Below are positions 16,681 through 25,292 of a stretch of DNA of 38,489 nucleotides, in pieces (position 1 is the stretch's first letter; every line of letters begins with the position of its first letter). Position numbers and translations under genes: made by a program. The DNA is from JBCCGI01 sp039029355. GTDB lineage: Bacteria > Planctomycetota > UBA1135 > GCA-002686595. The notes below the pieces were generated by a model. That model saw nothing but the letters and a program-made list of their open reading frames with translations, was not told the origin of the DNA and did no database searches. The stretch is from contig JBCCGI010000080.1 in assembly GCA_039029355.1 (NCBI GenBank), positions 1 through 38,489 of the forward strand. Reading direction: 5' to 3'.

Positions 16681-16716
16681 GCGAGCGGTCACTCCCCTCG
16701 CTCGCACAGCATTGTA
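16681..16716 (-). promoter_or_regulatory. Promoter-like -10 box with overlapping dyad
   Basis: On the minus strand a TACAAT hexamer (16716-16711) is followed by a perfect 7-bp inverted repeat, GCGAGCG (16681-16687) with CGCTCGC (16699-16705), at the expected transcription start. I find no good -35 hexamer. It could be an operator or a leader hairpin for the split heptose genes. Confidence 0.35.
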
Positions 16717-16787
16717 GAGAATCGCCGCGGCGGATTCCCGTCCGTAGAACGCCTCAGCTCACAATTAGGAATTGCAATAGAAGCCCG

Positions 16788-16815
16788 GGAAAACGGTACT
16801 TCGGAAGGGTTTTCC
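16788..16815 (-). terminator. Stem-loop downstream of the B12 radical SAM gene
   Basis: GGAAAAC (16788-16794) pairs with GTTTTCC (16809-16815), with an inner CTT/AAG pairing. It starts about 15 bases past the stop codon of the minus-strand gene. No long T-tract follows, so termination may be partial. Confidence 0.45.
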
Positions 16816-16830
16816 GCCCTCTAGGGGGGA

Positions 16831-18483
16831 TTAGCAGCTCATGCCGGCGGCGGCGGCGAGAGCGAGCTGGCGCAGGCGCTCCGGAACCGGCTTCGCGGCG
16901 GCGGTGCTCCACTCGACACCGTGCTCCTCGGACAGGTAGTAGTCCGAGCGCACGCCCATGAACGCGTGGAAGCGGATGGCGTAGTGCAGCTCGCCGGCGC
17001 GCGCGCAGATTCCCGACAGCTCGTCGTCGAGCTCGCGCACCCGCGGACGGAAGGCCTCCCAGCCCTCCGCGTCGAGCGCCAGCACGTCCTTGACCAGCGG
17101 GCGATAGCGCTCCGACGCGGGCGACTCGCGGTAGCGGTCGAGTCGCGCGTTCACGAACCACGGCATGCACGTGGCGAGCTTGTCGATGAACAGGTTCTCG
17201 GGTGCGCCGAAGTCGAGGCAGCTCGACTCGGTGAAGTCGGTGAGCGACGCGACGCGCTCGGGATCGATGTAGCCGCCCTCGACCGAGTAGGCGTAGCTCT
17301 CGGTGCCGGGGAAGGGATAGAAGAGCGAGGTCCGGAAGCGTCCGATCCCCGAGCGCGCGAGCAGGTCGACCGTGGCCCAACGCTCGGCGTGCGTCTCGCC
17401 GGGCAGCCCGACCATCACGAAGCCCGAGGTGTGCAGACCGTGGGCCTCCCCCGCTTCGACCTTCGCGAGGATGTCGTCGTCGGTCATGAAGCGCTTCAGC
17501 ACCTCGCGGCGCACGCGCTCGTGGCCCGACTCGATGCCCAGCTTCAGGATGCGACAACCGGCGCGGCCGAGCGCCTCGGCCACGCGCGGGTCGAGCCGCT
17601 TGACGTGGCTGTTGACGACGAAGGGCACTCCGAAGCCGGCGCGCTCGTACGCGTCGCAGAAGGCGATCGCGTGCTCGGCGTTCTGGGTGAAGAGGTCGTC
17701 GTCGAGGATGAAGGTGCCGATGCCGTCATAGCGGTCGAGCACCCAGCGGATCTCGTCGAGCAAGAGCTCGATCGGACGGTAGCGGAAGAAGCCCAGGTCG
17801 GTGACCGGCCGGCCGAGCTCCGCGCGGTAGGTGTCGACGATGCGGTGGTTGAGGCAGTAGGTGCAGCGGTAGGGGCAGCCGCGGCTGGAGAGCAGCCCGA
17901 ACCAGCCGTGCTTCTGCTCGACGATGCGCTGGGTGTCGAAGAGCTCGTAGTCGGGCGCCGGCAGCGCCGTCAGGTCGGGGAACTCGCCGACGTTGTTGCG
18001 CACCCAGGTGCCGCCGCGCTCGCCGCCCTTCCACGAGAGGAAGTTGACGACGTCGTCGGGCGCCTCGCCGGCTTCGATCCGGCGCACGAGGGTCAGGAGC
18101 GCGTCCTCGCACTCGCCGACTCCCACGTGATCCCAGACGCCGTCCTCCATCACGTCCTCGGGCACCATCGTCGGGTGGATGCCGCCCACCACGAGCGGCG
18201 GCAGCTCGAAGCCGTCGCGCTCGGCCGCCGCGCGCAGCGCGCGGGCGATGCGGACCGCCTCCTGGTACTGCATCGTGAGGCACGAGAAGCCGATCACGCC
18301 CGGACGCCAGGTGCGCACCTCGCGCACGACGTCGTCGCGCGACGGCACCGGGGGCAGGTTTTCGTTCAGGTTCAGGAGCCGCGTCTCGTGCCCCGCCCGC
18401 TTCAGGCAGGCGGAGAGCGACGCCAGCCCGTGGTTGAACCCCATCTGGGTGTAGAGGTTCGGGTAGACGAAGAGGACGCGCAT
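16831..18483 (-). CDS. Cobalamin-binding radical SAM enzyme (class B type)
   Basis: This 550-residue protein has an N-terminal Rossmann-like B12-binding domain (about 1-135, with VVGGIHPTMVPEDV at 98-111) and a radical SAM domain whose iron-sulfur motif CPYRCTYC gives C203, C207 and C210. The family methylates or rearranges unactivated carbons in lipids, peptides or antibiotics. The C-terminal 150 residues are helical and unassigned. It ends the operon hldD-hldE-this gene, five bases after hldE, and is probably made together with heptose enzymes. I infer that it may modify an LPS sugar or an envelope lipid. The substrate cannot be read from sequence. Confidence 0.88.
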   Translation of the reverse strand: MRVLFVYPNLYTQMGFNHGLASLSACLKRAGHETRLLNLNENLPPVPSRDDVVREVRTWRPGVIGFSCLTMQYQEAVRIARALRAAAERDGFELPPLVVGGIHPTMVPEDVMEDGVWDHVGVGECEDALLTLVRRIEAGEAPDDVVNFLSWKGGERGGTWVRNNVGEFPDLTALPAPDYELFDTQRIVEQKHGWFGLLSSRGCPYRCTYCLNHRIVDTYRAELGRPVTDLGFFRYRPIELLLDEIRWVLDRYDGIGTFILDDDLFTQNAEHAIAFCDAYERAGFGVPFVVNSHVKRLDPRVAEALGRAGCRILKLGIESGHERVRREVLKRFMTDDDILAKVEAGEAHGLHTSGFVMVGLPGETHAERWATVDLLARSGIGRFRTSLFYPFPGTESYAYSVEGGYIDPERVASLTDFTESSCLDFGAPENLFIDKLATCMPWFVNARLDRYRESPASERYRPLVKDVLALDAEGWEAFRPRVRELDDELSGICARAGELHYAIRFHAFMGVRSDYYLSEEHGVEWSTAAAKPVPERLRQLALAAAAGMSC

Positions 18484-18488
18484 GTCGA

Positions 18489-19958
18489 TCAGCAGCCAGC
18501 GGCGCCGCTCTTGGCGCGCTCGAGGATGCTGGTCGTCGAGCGGCCCGGCACCAGCGGCGCCAGGTGCACCTGGCCGCCGTGCTGTTCGACCCACTCGCGA
18601 CCGACGACGCCCTTGTCGCGCCAGTCCTCGCCCTTGATGAGAGCGTCGGGGGTGACCTCCTCGACGATCTCCTTCGGCGTGTCCTCGCCGAAGGCAACCA
18701 CCGCGTCGACCATCTCGAGCGCCGCGAGCACGACCATGCGGTCGCCGATCGGGTTGACCGGGCGCGTCTCGCCCTTCAGGCGGCGCACGCTGGCGTCGTC
18801 GTTGACGCCGACGATCAGCACGTCGCCCTTGCCGCGCGCGAAGCGCAGGTAGTCGACGTGGCCCGCGTGGAGCACGTCGAAGCAACCGTTGGTGAAGGCG
18901 ATACGCTTGCCCTGGCTGCGCCAGGCGGCGATCTGGGAGGCGAGCGTCTCGCCGCGCTCCAGGACCTTGCCGGTCTCGGCCTGCGGGTTCAGCGCGCCGC
19001 GCAGCTCGTCGGGCGTGACCGCGGCCGCGCCGCGCCGGCCGACGACGATGCCGGCGGCATGGTTGGCGAGCGCCACCGAGTCCGCCAGCGGCAGCCCGCC
19101 GGCGAGCCCGAGCGCCAGGTGCGCGATGACCGTGTCGCCCGCGCCGGTGACGTCGAACACCTGGCGCGCGACGGTCGGCACGCGCTGGAAGCCGCCTTCG
19201 CGTGAGGCGTGGGCCATACCGCCCGGGCCGAGCGTGATCACCGCGTGGTCGAGGCCCGCGACCTCGATCAGCTCGCGCGCCGCGGCGGGCACGTCGTCGA
19301 GGTTCGCGAGCGAGCGCTTCAGCGCTTCCTCGGCCTCCTTCTTGTTCGGCGTGACCAGCGTCGCCCCGCGGTAGCGCGCGTAGTCCGAGCCCTTCGGATC
19401 GACCAGCACCGGCACGCCCGCGGCGCGCGCGGCGTCGATAACGGCGCTCAGCACCGGCTGCGACAGCACGCCCTTGCCGTAGTCCGAGAGGACGATCGCG
19501 TCCGCGCGCTCGATCCTCCCGGAGAGGTCCGCGACGAGCCCGCCGGCGACCTCCTCGCCCACCTCGCTCGCGTCCTCCCAGTCCATGCGCAGCATCTGCT
19601 GCACGCCGCTGACGAGGCGCGTCTTCTCGGTCGTCGGCCGGCTGGCGTCCTTGACGCAGCCGTCCACGTCGACGCCGATGTCCTCGAAGAGCTCGAGCAG
19701 CGCGCGCCCGAGCCCGTCGTCGCCGACGACGCCGAGCACCTCGACCTGGGCTCCCATCGCGCGCAGGTTCGCCGCGACGTTGCCCGCACCGCCCAGGCGC
19801 CGGTCGGACTCGCGCGCGGCGAGGATCGGGATCGGCGCCTCGGGCGAGATCCGGGACACGTCGCCGGTCACGTACCGATCGAGGATCAGGTCGCCGACGA
19901 TCAGCACGCGCGGATGTCCGATCCGCTCCAGAAAGCCGTTCAGCTCGCGCTTGTTCAT
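18489..19958 (-). CDS. hldE: Bifunctional heptose 7-phosphate kinase / heptose 1-phosphate adenylyltransferase
   Basis: The 489-residue protein is a full-length HldE. The PfkB-type kinase domain spans about 1-330 (VGDLILDRYVTGDVSRISPE, GGAGNVAANL, and the catalytic VTGAGDTVIAHLALGL). The adenylyltransferase domain spans about 345-489 (FTNGCFDVLHAGHVDYL with HxGH, and VNDDASVRRLKGETRPV). Together they convert D-glycero-D-manno-heptose 7-phosphate to ADP-D-glycero-D-manno-heptose. The gene overlaps hldD by 4 bp, so the epimerase for its product is made with it. The start is fixed by that overlap. Confidence 0.95.
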   Translation of the reverse strand: MNKRELNGFLERIGHPRVLIVGDLILDRYVTGDVSRISPEAPIPILAARESDRRLGGAGNVAANLRAMGAQVEVLGVVGDDGLGRALLELFEDIGVDVDGCVKDASRPTTEKTRLVSGVQQMLRMDWEDASEVGEEVAGGLVADLSGRIERADAIVLSDYGKGVLSQPVLSAVIDAARAAGVPVLVDPKGSDYARYRGATLVTPNKKEAEEALKRSLANLDDVPAAARELIEVAGLDHAVITLGPGGMAHASREGGFQRVPTVARQVFDVTGAGDTVIAHLALGLAGGLPLADSVALANHAAGIVVGRRGAAAVTPDELRGALNPQAETGKVLERGETLASQIAAWRSQGKRIAFTNGCFDVLHAGHVDYLRFARGKGDVLIVGVNDDASVRRLKGETRPVNPIGDRMVVLAALEMVDAVVAFGEDTPKEIVEEVTPDALIKGEDWRDKGVVGREWVEQHGGQVHLAPLVPGRSTTSILERAKSGAAGC

Positions 19959-20935
19959 TGGGTCGCGGAGGAGGAGGACTCGGGGACCGCCGGGCGGCGG
20001 TGGTAGCCGTCTGCGCCTTTCAACAGGCCGACGTACGACGCCACGCCGTCCGCGAGGCTGGTGAACTCGCGACCGTAGCCGGCTTCGTGCAGCCGGGTCA
20101 GGTCGGCCTGCGTGAAGGCCTGGTACTTGCCCTTGAGCTCGGCGGGGAACGGGATGCGCACGATCTCGCAGCCTTCGTAGTGCGACGCGGTCGCCTCGGC
20201 CAGCGCGAGGAAGCTCTCGGCCCGGCCGCTGCCGCAGTTGAAGACCCCGCTCCTGTCGGGGTTCTCGAGGAAGTGCAGGTTCACGTCGACCGCGTCGTCG
20301 ACGTAGACGAAGTCGCGCAGGAAGTCCTCGCTGCCCTCGAAGACCTTCAGCACGCCCTCCTCGGCGATCTGGTGGTGGAACTTGTAGACCACCGACGCCA
20401 TGCGGCCCTTGTGGTTCTCCTGCGGACCGTAGACGTTGAAATAGCGCAGGCCGACCACCTGCGTCTTCACGCTCGGCAGCAGCCGCCGCACGTGGCGGTC
20501 GAACAGGAACTTCGAGAAGGCGTAGACGTTGAGCGGCCACTCGCACTCCGGCTCCTCGCGGAAGCCGTCCTCGCCGTCGCCGTAGACCGAGGCCGACGAG
20601 GCGTACAGGAACGGGCAGCGCCCGAGACACGCGGCGAGCAGCTCCTTGGAGTACTCGTAGTTGACCGACAGCATGTAGCGGCCGTCGGTCTCCATCGTGT
20701 CCGAGCAGGCGCCCTGGTGCAGCACGGCCTTCCACAGCTCGGGCGCGAAGGCGTCGAGGCGCTCGCGGAACTCGCGGTAGTCCACGAAATCCACGAACGA
20801 GAGCGCGTTCAGCCCCTTGTGCTTGGCGCTGTTCTCCAGGTCGTCCACGACCAGGATGTCGGTGATGCCGCGCCGGTTGAGGCCGCGGACGAGGTTGGAG
20901 CCGATGAAGCCGGCTCCTCCGGTGACGACGTACAT
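19955..20935 (-). CDS. hldD: ADP-L-glycero-D-manno-heptose 6-epimerase
   Basis: This 326-residue short-chain dehydrogenase-type epimerase has the N-terminal VTGGAGFIGSNLVRGLN nucleotide motif, the HldD-specific HQGACSDTMETDG block, and the YAFSKFLFD catalytic Tyr/Lys motif. Its RYFNVYGPQENHKGRMASV block is also diagnostic for HldD. It inverts C6 of ADP-D-glycero-D-manno-heptose to the L form used for the LPS inner core. It is followed directly by hldE with a 4-bp overlap and preceded by the lipid A acyltransferase after a 39-base gap. Confidence 0.95.
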   Translation of the reverse strand: MYVVTGGAGFIGSNLVRGLNRRGITDILVVDDLENSAKHKGLNALSFVDFVDYREFRERLDAFAPELWKAVLHQGACSDTMETDGRYMLSVNYEYSKELLAACLGRCPFLYASSASVYGDGEDGFREEPECEWPLNVYAFSKFLFDRHVRRLLPSVKTQVVGLRYFNVYGPQENHKGRMASVVYKFHHQIAEEGVLKVFEGSEDFLRDFVYVDDAVDVNLHFLENPDRSGVFNCGSGRAESFLALAEATASHYEGCEIVRIPFPAELKGKYQAFTQADLTRLHEAGYGREFTSLADGVASYVGLLKGADGYHRRPAVPESSSSATQ

Positions 20936-20974
20936 CCTTGAGAGGGCTTAGGGGTGCGAAGGGCGTGACGGGCG

Positions 20975-22048
20975 TTATTCGACCACAGACGGCCCTTGGG
21001 GGGAAAGGCGACCGGCGGCCGGCTCGGAGTCCCCGTCCGGGGGCCCGGCCGGGGTGTCCTTGTATCGGTCGTGGAGCCAAAAGTACTGATCGGGGTCCAC
21101 CAGGATCATCTCCTCGATCGAGCGGTTGATCCGGGCGGAGATCTCCTCGGGGGAGGCGTCGCTGAGCTCCTCCGGCCACAGGCAGCCGAAAAAGCGCGTC
21201 TTGAAGTGCAGCGGGCGGTCGGTGTTGTAGGTCGCGGTCAGCAGCACCGGGGCCTTCAGGCGGCGCATCAGCACCCCCGCGCTGCGGTCGCAGCGGGCCG
21301 GGCGGCCGAAGAACGGCGCCAGGACCGGCTTCTGGCGCGCCCGCTGGTCGAGCAGGAGGCCGACCGCGCCGCCGGCCTCGATCACCCGCGGAGCGTCGCG
21401 CATGGCGCCCTTCCTGGGCAGCAGCCGGATCCCGCGCAGCTCGCGGCTGCGCTGCACGAACTTGGAGAAAGGACGGTTCCGGGGCGGCTTGGCGACCGCG
21501 TAGAAGGGGTCGAAGCCGATCCACGGCGCGGCCAGGGCTGCGGCCTCCCAGTTGCCGACGTGGGCGGTGACCACCACCACGCCCAGGCCCTCGTCGCGGA
21601 TGCGGCGCGCGTCGTCGCTCCACTCGAACTCGAAGTGGTCGAGGATGCGCTCCTCGGGCACGCGCCGGAGGAAGCGCTCGGTGTCGATCGCGACGCCCAG
21701 GAAGTGCCGCCACGACTGCACCACGCGCGCGTGTAGCTCGCGCTCGTCGAGGTCGCCCAGGGCCTGGCGCAGGAAGTCCTTCGCGACGCGGGTGCGCTCG
21801 GAGAGGAGCCGCGTCAAGAGCCGCGAGAAGCCGCCCACCATCACGCGCAGCAGCGGGTGCGGCAGCAGCACCGCCACGCCCATCAGCCCGCGCGTCAGCA
21901 GCGACAGCGTGTCGCGCCACGGCCCGCGCTTGTCGCCCCAGACCGGCTGCCACGGCACCGGCCAGTCCTGCCGCAACGCGGCGGGGAGCTGGGCCGGACC
22001 GCCTTCGTCGGCGGCGGGGAGCCCCGGGTCGTTCGTAGGATCAGCCAT
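20975..22048 (-). CDS. LpxL/HtrB-family lipid A acyltransferase
   Basis: The 357-residue protein resembles Kdo2-lipid A late acyltransferases. The active-site HVGNWE (H-x4-E) motif is present, followed by RNRPFSKFVQRSRE and a GGAVGLLLDQRARQ block, all in normal order. A hydrophobic N-terminal segment (about 48-70) would anchor it in the inner membrane. It overlaps the end of lpxK by 8 bp, and so is part of a lipid A operon. The acyl chain and acceptor position cannot be told. The ATG at 22048 is chosen by overlap and because the frame upstream is lpxK antiphase sequence. Confidence 0.9.
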   Translation of the reverse strand: MADPTNDPGLPAADEGGPAQLPAALRQDWPVPWQPVWGDKRGPWRDTLSLLTRGLMGVAVLLPHPLLRVMVGGFSRLLTRLLSERTRVAKDFLRQALGDLDERELHARVVQSWRHFLGVAIDTERFLRRVPEERILDHFEFEWSDDARRIRDEGLGVVVVTAHVGNWEAAALAAPWIGFDPFYAVAKPPRNRPFSKFVQRSRELRGIRLLPRKGAMRDAPRVIEAGGAVGLLLDQRARQKPVLAPFFGRPARCDRSAGVLMRRLKAPVLLTATYNTDRPLHFKTRFFGCLWPEELSDASPEEISARINRSIEEMILVDPDQYFWLHDRYKDTPAGPPDGDSEPAAGRLSPQGPSVVE

Positions 22049-23117
22049 GGAGCCCCTCGTGGATGCTGCGGCGCTCGCGCCGCGCGCGGCCGTCGGGGAG
22101 CGCGCGCAGGAGCGCGTCGAGGACCTCGGCGCCCTCGTCGACGACGAGCTCGACCTCGAGCACGTGCAGCCCATGCCCCGGCCCGAGGCGCGCCGCGTCC
22201 TTGGCGGTCGTCACCACCAGCCGCCCCTCGCCTCCGAGCCCGGACAGCTCGCCCGGCGCGAAGGCGTGGTGGTCCGGAAAGCGCCGGTGCTCGCGCGGGC
22301 ACCCGCCCAGGTCGCGCACCGTCGCCTCAAAGGCCTCCGGGTTGCCGATCCCCGAGACGAGGTCGGCCTCGCGTCCCTGGAGCGCGCGTGGGTGCATCGC
22401 GCTCCCGTCCGGAGCGCGCAGTCGTACGGCACGGTGCCGCGCACGGCAGACCGGCAGGCCGGGCGCGAGCCCCTGGAGCTCGGCCGCCAGCGCGTCGGCG
22501 CGCTCGGGCGCCACCTGGTCGGTCCGCGTCAACACCGCCGCGTGGGCGCGCGCGAGCCCGCCCGGCGCCTCGCGCAGCAATCCGCGCGGCAGGAGTGCGC
22601 GCACGGGATCGCCGCCCGCGGGCGGGGACGGGAGCCCCCACGGCCGCGTGGCGTCGACCAGGACGAGGTCGAGGTCGCGGTGCAGACGCCGGTGCTGGAA
22701 GCCGTCGTCGAGCACGATCGCATCCACGCCGCGCGCGACCAGCCGCACGCCCCCGGCCACGCGGTCGGGGTCCTGCTCGTGCGGGACGTCCGGCAGCACG
22801 TCCGCGAGCAGGCGCGACTCGTCGTTCGCGCCGTCCTTGGCGCCGTAGCCGCGCGAAAGCACGCCGGGGCGCAGGCCGAGCTCGGCCAAGGCACGCACGA
22901 CCCAGGCGACCATCGGCGTCTTGCCCGTGCCGCCGGCGGTCAGGTTGCCGACACAGACCACGGGAACGTCCAGCCGCGCGACCGGCAGGATGCCGCGGTC
23001 GTACATGCGTCCGCGCAGCCCCAGCAGGGCGCCGTAGAGAACGGCGGGCACGCGGAGCAGCTCCACCCCTCCCCCACGACGCGCAAGCCAGCGCTCCGGC
23101 CTCCGGGTCGCGGGCAT
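22041..23117 (-). CDS. lpxK: Tetraacyldisaccharide 4'-kinase
   Basis: This 358-residue inner-membrane-associated kinase phosphorylates the 4' position of the lipid A disaccharide. The Walker A motif GGTGKTP and the preceding VGNLTAGG block are characteristic, as is DDGFQHRRLHRDLDLVLVD. The C-terminal GIGNPEAFEATV and FPDHHAF segments are also typical of LpxK. It lies 8 bases after rpoZ and overlaps the acyltransferase gene. Its presence shows that the organism makes lipid A. Confidence 0.94.
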   Translation of the reverse strand: MPATRRPERWLARRGGGVELLRVPAVLYGALLGLRGRMYDRGILPVARLDVPVVCVGNLTAGGTGKTPMVAWVVRALAELGLRPGVLSRGYGAKDGANDESRLLADVLPDVPHEQDPDRVAGGVRLVARGVDAIVLDDGFQHRRLHRDLDLVLVDATRPWGLPSPPAGGDPVRALLPRGLLREAPGGLARAHAAVLTRTDQVAPERADALAAELQGLAPGLPVCRARHRAVRLRAPDGSAMHPRALQGREADLVSGIGNPEAFEATVRDLGGCPREHRRFPDHHAFAPGELSGLGGEGRLVVTTAKDAARLGPGHGLHVLEVELVVDEGAEVLDALLRALPDGRARRERRSIHEGLHG

Positions 23118-23125
23118 CGGCGCAC

Positions 23126-23335
23126 CTAGAGGAGCGGCTTCTCCTCCTCGGGGATGAGCTCGATGAGGCCGCGCTCCATCTCGAGGAAGGCGATCTTGAT
23201 CGGGTTGCGCTCGCGGGTCTCGATGAGCGGAGCGGCGCCACGGATCAGCTCACGGACGCGCTTCTGGAGCAGCGCGGTCTTGTGGAACGATCCGGAGACG
23301 GACTTCTGGAGCCGCTGAGGCAGAGTGGTATCCAT
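23126..23335 (-). CDS. rpoZ: RNA polymerase omega subunit, short
   Basis: The 69-residue product has the Rpb6/omega pattern: KTALLQKRVRELIRGAAPLI followed by NPIKIAFLEMERGLIEL. Omega stabilises the beta' subunit of RNA polymerase. The ATG at 23335 gives the usual small size; a longer frame upstream is proline-rich and unlikely. It lies just upstream of lpxK, 8 bases apart. Similarity is modest, so the call is probable rather than certain. Confidence 0.75.
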   Translation of the reverse strand: MDTTLPQRLQKSVSGSFHKTALLQKRVRELIRGAAPLIETRERNPIKIAFLEMERGLIELIPEEEKPLL

Positions 23336-23447
23336 GCGGTGGCGAGGCGGAGCGCGTTGCGGCGCCCGGTCTGGGGCCATCGGAGCTGGGAAGCCTTCGG
23401 AACGGCCTGTTGCGACCGTTGCGTGAGCCAGGCCAGAACCCGTCAGC

Positions 23448-24704
23448 TTAGCCGCCGGTGGGACCCGGATCCAGCCCGACCGGCCCAAGCGGGTTCGAAC
23501 CGTCCAGGATCAGGTCGGCGTGCTCGGCGGGCGGATAGCGCTCGGCGAGGGCCCGGTGGGCCGGCAGGCCGTGCCGGTGCAGCTCCAGGAGCCCCTTCGG
23601 ATCGCCCCCCGGCGGCACCTGGGCCGCGGCCCGGCGCAGCTGGAGCTCGTCGGCCAGATCGAGGTACAGCACCCGCTTCAGGCGGCCCCTGAGCCGCGGG
23701 TCGAGCAGGCCGGGGCCCTCCAGCAGCAGCACGTCGGCGGCCGCATCGACCCCGTCCGCGGGGAGCTCTCCGCGCTCCAGGGGCGCCAGGACCTCGGCCT
23801 CCAGGCGCGCCAGGTCGAACGGCGACAGGACGTCCTCGGGCTCGCCCGCGGCGCGCCGGAAGCGCTCCAGGCCGACGGCCGCCGCCGGGATCCCGTGCCC
23901 GTCGAACACCCGCGCCGCGTCGCGGGCGAACAGCGTCTTGCCGCTCGCCGGCGGTCCGGTGAGGCCGACCGCGATCGGGTGTGCCGCCGCCGCCAGGTCA
24001 CGCAGGACTCCGGCGCGCTCGAAAACCTGCTCCAGCCACGCCCGCCGGCGCCGCAGGACCCGCGTCAGCTCGCCCAGGTCCTCGATCGACGCCTCGGCGG
24101 CCGTAGGCTCCCCCGCCGCGGCAAAGCCGAAGCGGCAGTGCACGTGCGGGAGCCCGTTCTCCCAGGCGGCGTCGCGGTCGGTGACCCGGTCGCCCACGAA
24201 GACGGCGCTGCGCGTGCCGAAGGTCCGCAGGAGGTCGGCGATCATGTCGGCCTTGTTGCCGATCCCCGGTGAATCGAGGCAACGCGCCTCGTGCACCAGC
24301 GGGCCGAGCTCGAGCGCGGGGCCGAGCATGTGCTCCAGATAGGCGGCCGAGCAGTTCGAGGCGATGCCGATCGAGAGGCCCGCGGCGCGGATCTCGGAGA
24401 GCAGCGCGACGGCGCCCGGCATCGGCGCCGCGCCGCCGGCGTCGAGCTGGCGGTGCTCCTCGGCCATGCACTCGCGCTCGACCACAGCAAGCGCCGCCGG
24501 GTCGAGGTCGGGGAAGAGCCGGGCCAAACCCTCGGTCAGCGGCGAGCCGACGATCGACATCCAGGCGTCGGCCCCGGGGGGCTCGCGCTCGAGGCCCAGC
24601 TCCCGGAACGCGCGCCGGCAGCCGGTGCGCGCCGCGGGTGCCCAGAAGCGATCGGTCGCGACCAGCGTCCCGTCGAGGTCGAAGAGCACGGCGTCAAAGA
24701 GCAT
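23448..24704 (-). CDS. HAD-family phosphatase fused to a P-loop kinase-like domain
   Basis: The 418-residue protein has two domains. Residues 1-220 are a HAD hydrolase of the phosphoglycolate phosphatase type: nucleophile motif FDLDGT (8-13), SN at 116-117, K151, and GDRVTDRDAA at 171-180. Residues about 240-405 are a nucleoside/uridine-kinase-like P-loop domain with GPPASGKT at 250-257, a LLLEGPGLLD segment, and the DLADELQLRRAA segment typical of uridine-kinase-like proteins. Both active sites look intact. A phosphatase and a kinase in one chain is unusual, and no substrate is evident. It is 112 bases upstream of rpoZ and may be co-transcribed with it. Confidence 0.82.
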   Translation of the reverse strand: MLFDAVLFDLDGTLVATDRFWAPAARTGCRRAFRELGLEREPPGADAWMSIVGSPLTEGLARLFPDLDPAALAVVERECMAEEHRQLDAGGAAPMPGAVALLSEIRAAGLSIGIASNCSAAYLEHMLGPALELGPLVHEARCLDSPGIGNKADMIADLLRTFGTRSAVFVGDRVTDRDAAWENGLPHVHCRFGFAAAGEPTAAEASIEDLGELTRVLRRRRAWLEQVFERAGVLRDLAAAAHPIAVGLTGPPASGKTLFARDAARVFDGHGIPAAAVGLERFRRAAGEPEDVLSPFDLARLEAEVLAPLERGELPADGVDAAADVLLLEGPGLLDPRLRGRLKRVLYLDLADELQLRRAAAQVPPGGDPKGLLELHRHGLPAHRALAERYPPAEHADLILDGSNPLGPVGLDPGPTGG

Positions 24705-24766
24705 GTCTCTGAGGTCCCCCGCACGGGGCGCCGTACTCTACCCGAAGCGCGCGGCGCAGCCGCCCG

Positions 24767-25222
24767 CTAGCCGGTCATCAGCGTGCGCCGACGCGCCTGC
24801 AGGCTCTTGCTCGGAAGGCCTCCCAGCAGAACCGACTGGAGCACCTCGTAGGCCACGGGCCACGAGAAGGCGAAGTCGGCGCCTGCCTGGGCCACCTCCT
24901 GCTCCCAGTCCTCGACCGGGTCGCGGCCCGTGATGACGATCACGGCCTCGGGATGCCGCCGGCGCAGGGTGCGCACCACGCGGTCCTGGCCGGGCTCGTA
25001 GCCGCAGATCCAGATCGCGTCGACCTCGTCCTCGTCGCGTGGCGACAGGAGGAACTCGATCTGCGGCACCTCGATGGAGAGGTGCTGCTGCAACGCGATC
25101 GAAAGACCGCGGTCGGGATTGAGAGTCGTAAGAAGGCAGACCGTGCGGCGGTGTGCGCCGCTACGCCCCGGGACCGGAGCGTCGCCTGCCAACTGCTCGT
25201 TCTTCGTATGGTTGCCGTCCAT
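24767..25222 (-). CDS. Degenerate receiver-like protein
   Basis: This 151-residue protein has the alternating strand/helix pattern of a response-regulator receiver domain over residues 26-135. The phosphoacceptor strand reads DAIWICG with no aspartate at the usual site, the Thr strand is present as VIVITG (94-99), and the conserved Lys-Pro is replaced by Trp-Pro (121-122). It should therefore not be phosphorylated by a histidine kinase. There is no output domain. The first 25 residues are polar and probably disordered. Function unknown; it may be a protein-interaction module. The divergent region upstream is structured. Confidence 0.65.
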   Translation of the reverse strand: MDGNHTKNEQLAGDAPVPGRSGAHRRTVCLLTTLNPDRGLSIALQQHLSIEVPQIEFLLSPRDEDEVDAIWICGYEPGQDRVVRTLRRRHPEAVIVITGRDPVEDWEQEVAQAGADFAFSWPVAYEVLQSVLLGGLPSKSLQARRRTLMTG

Positions 25223-25292
25223 AACTCCTCGCTCGAGGGCCCTGAGGGAGTAGCGCCCTACGATGAGCTCCGAGGAAAGGGACGGCTGGGGG

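Noticed and set aside
18489..21953. A very long frame extending hldE upstream
   Set aside because: The extension is a shadow of hldD and the acyltransferase; the true start is fixed by a 4-bp overlap at 19958.
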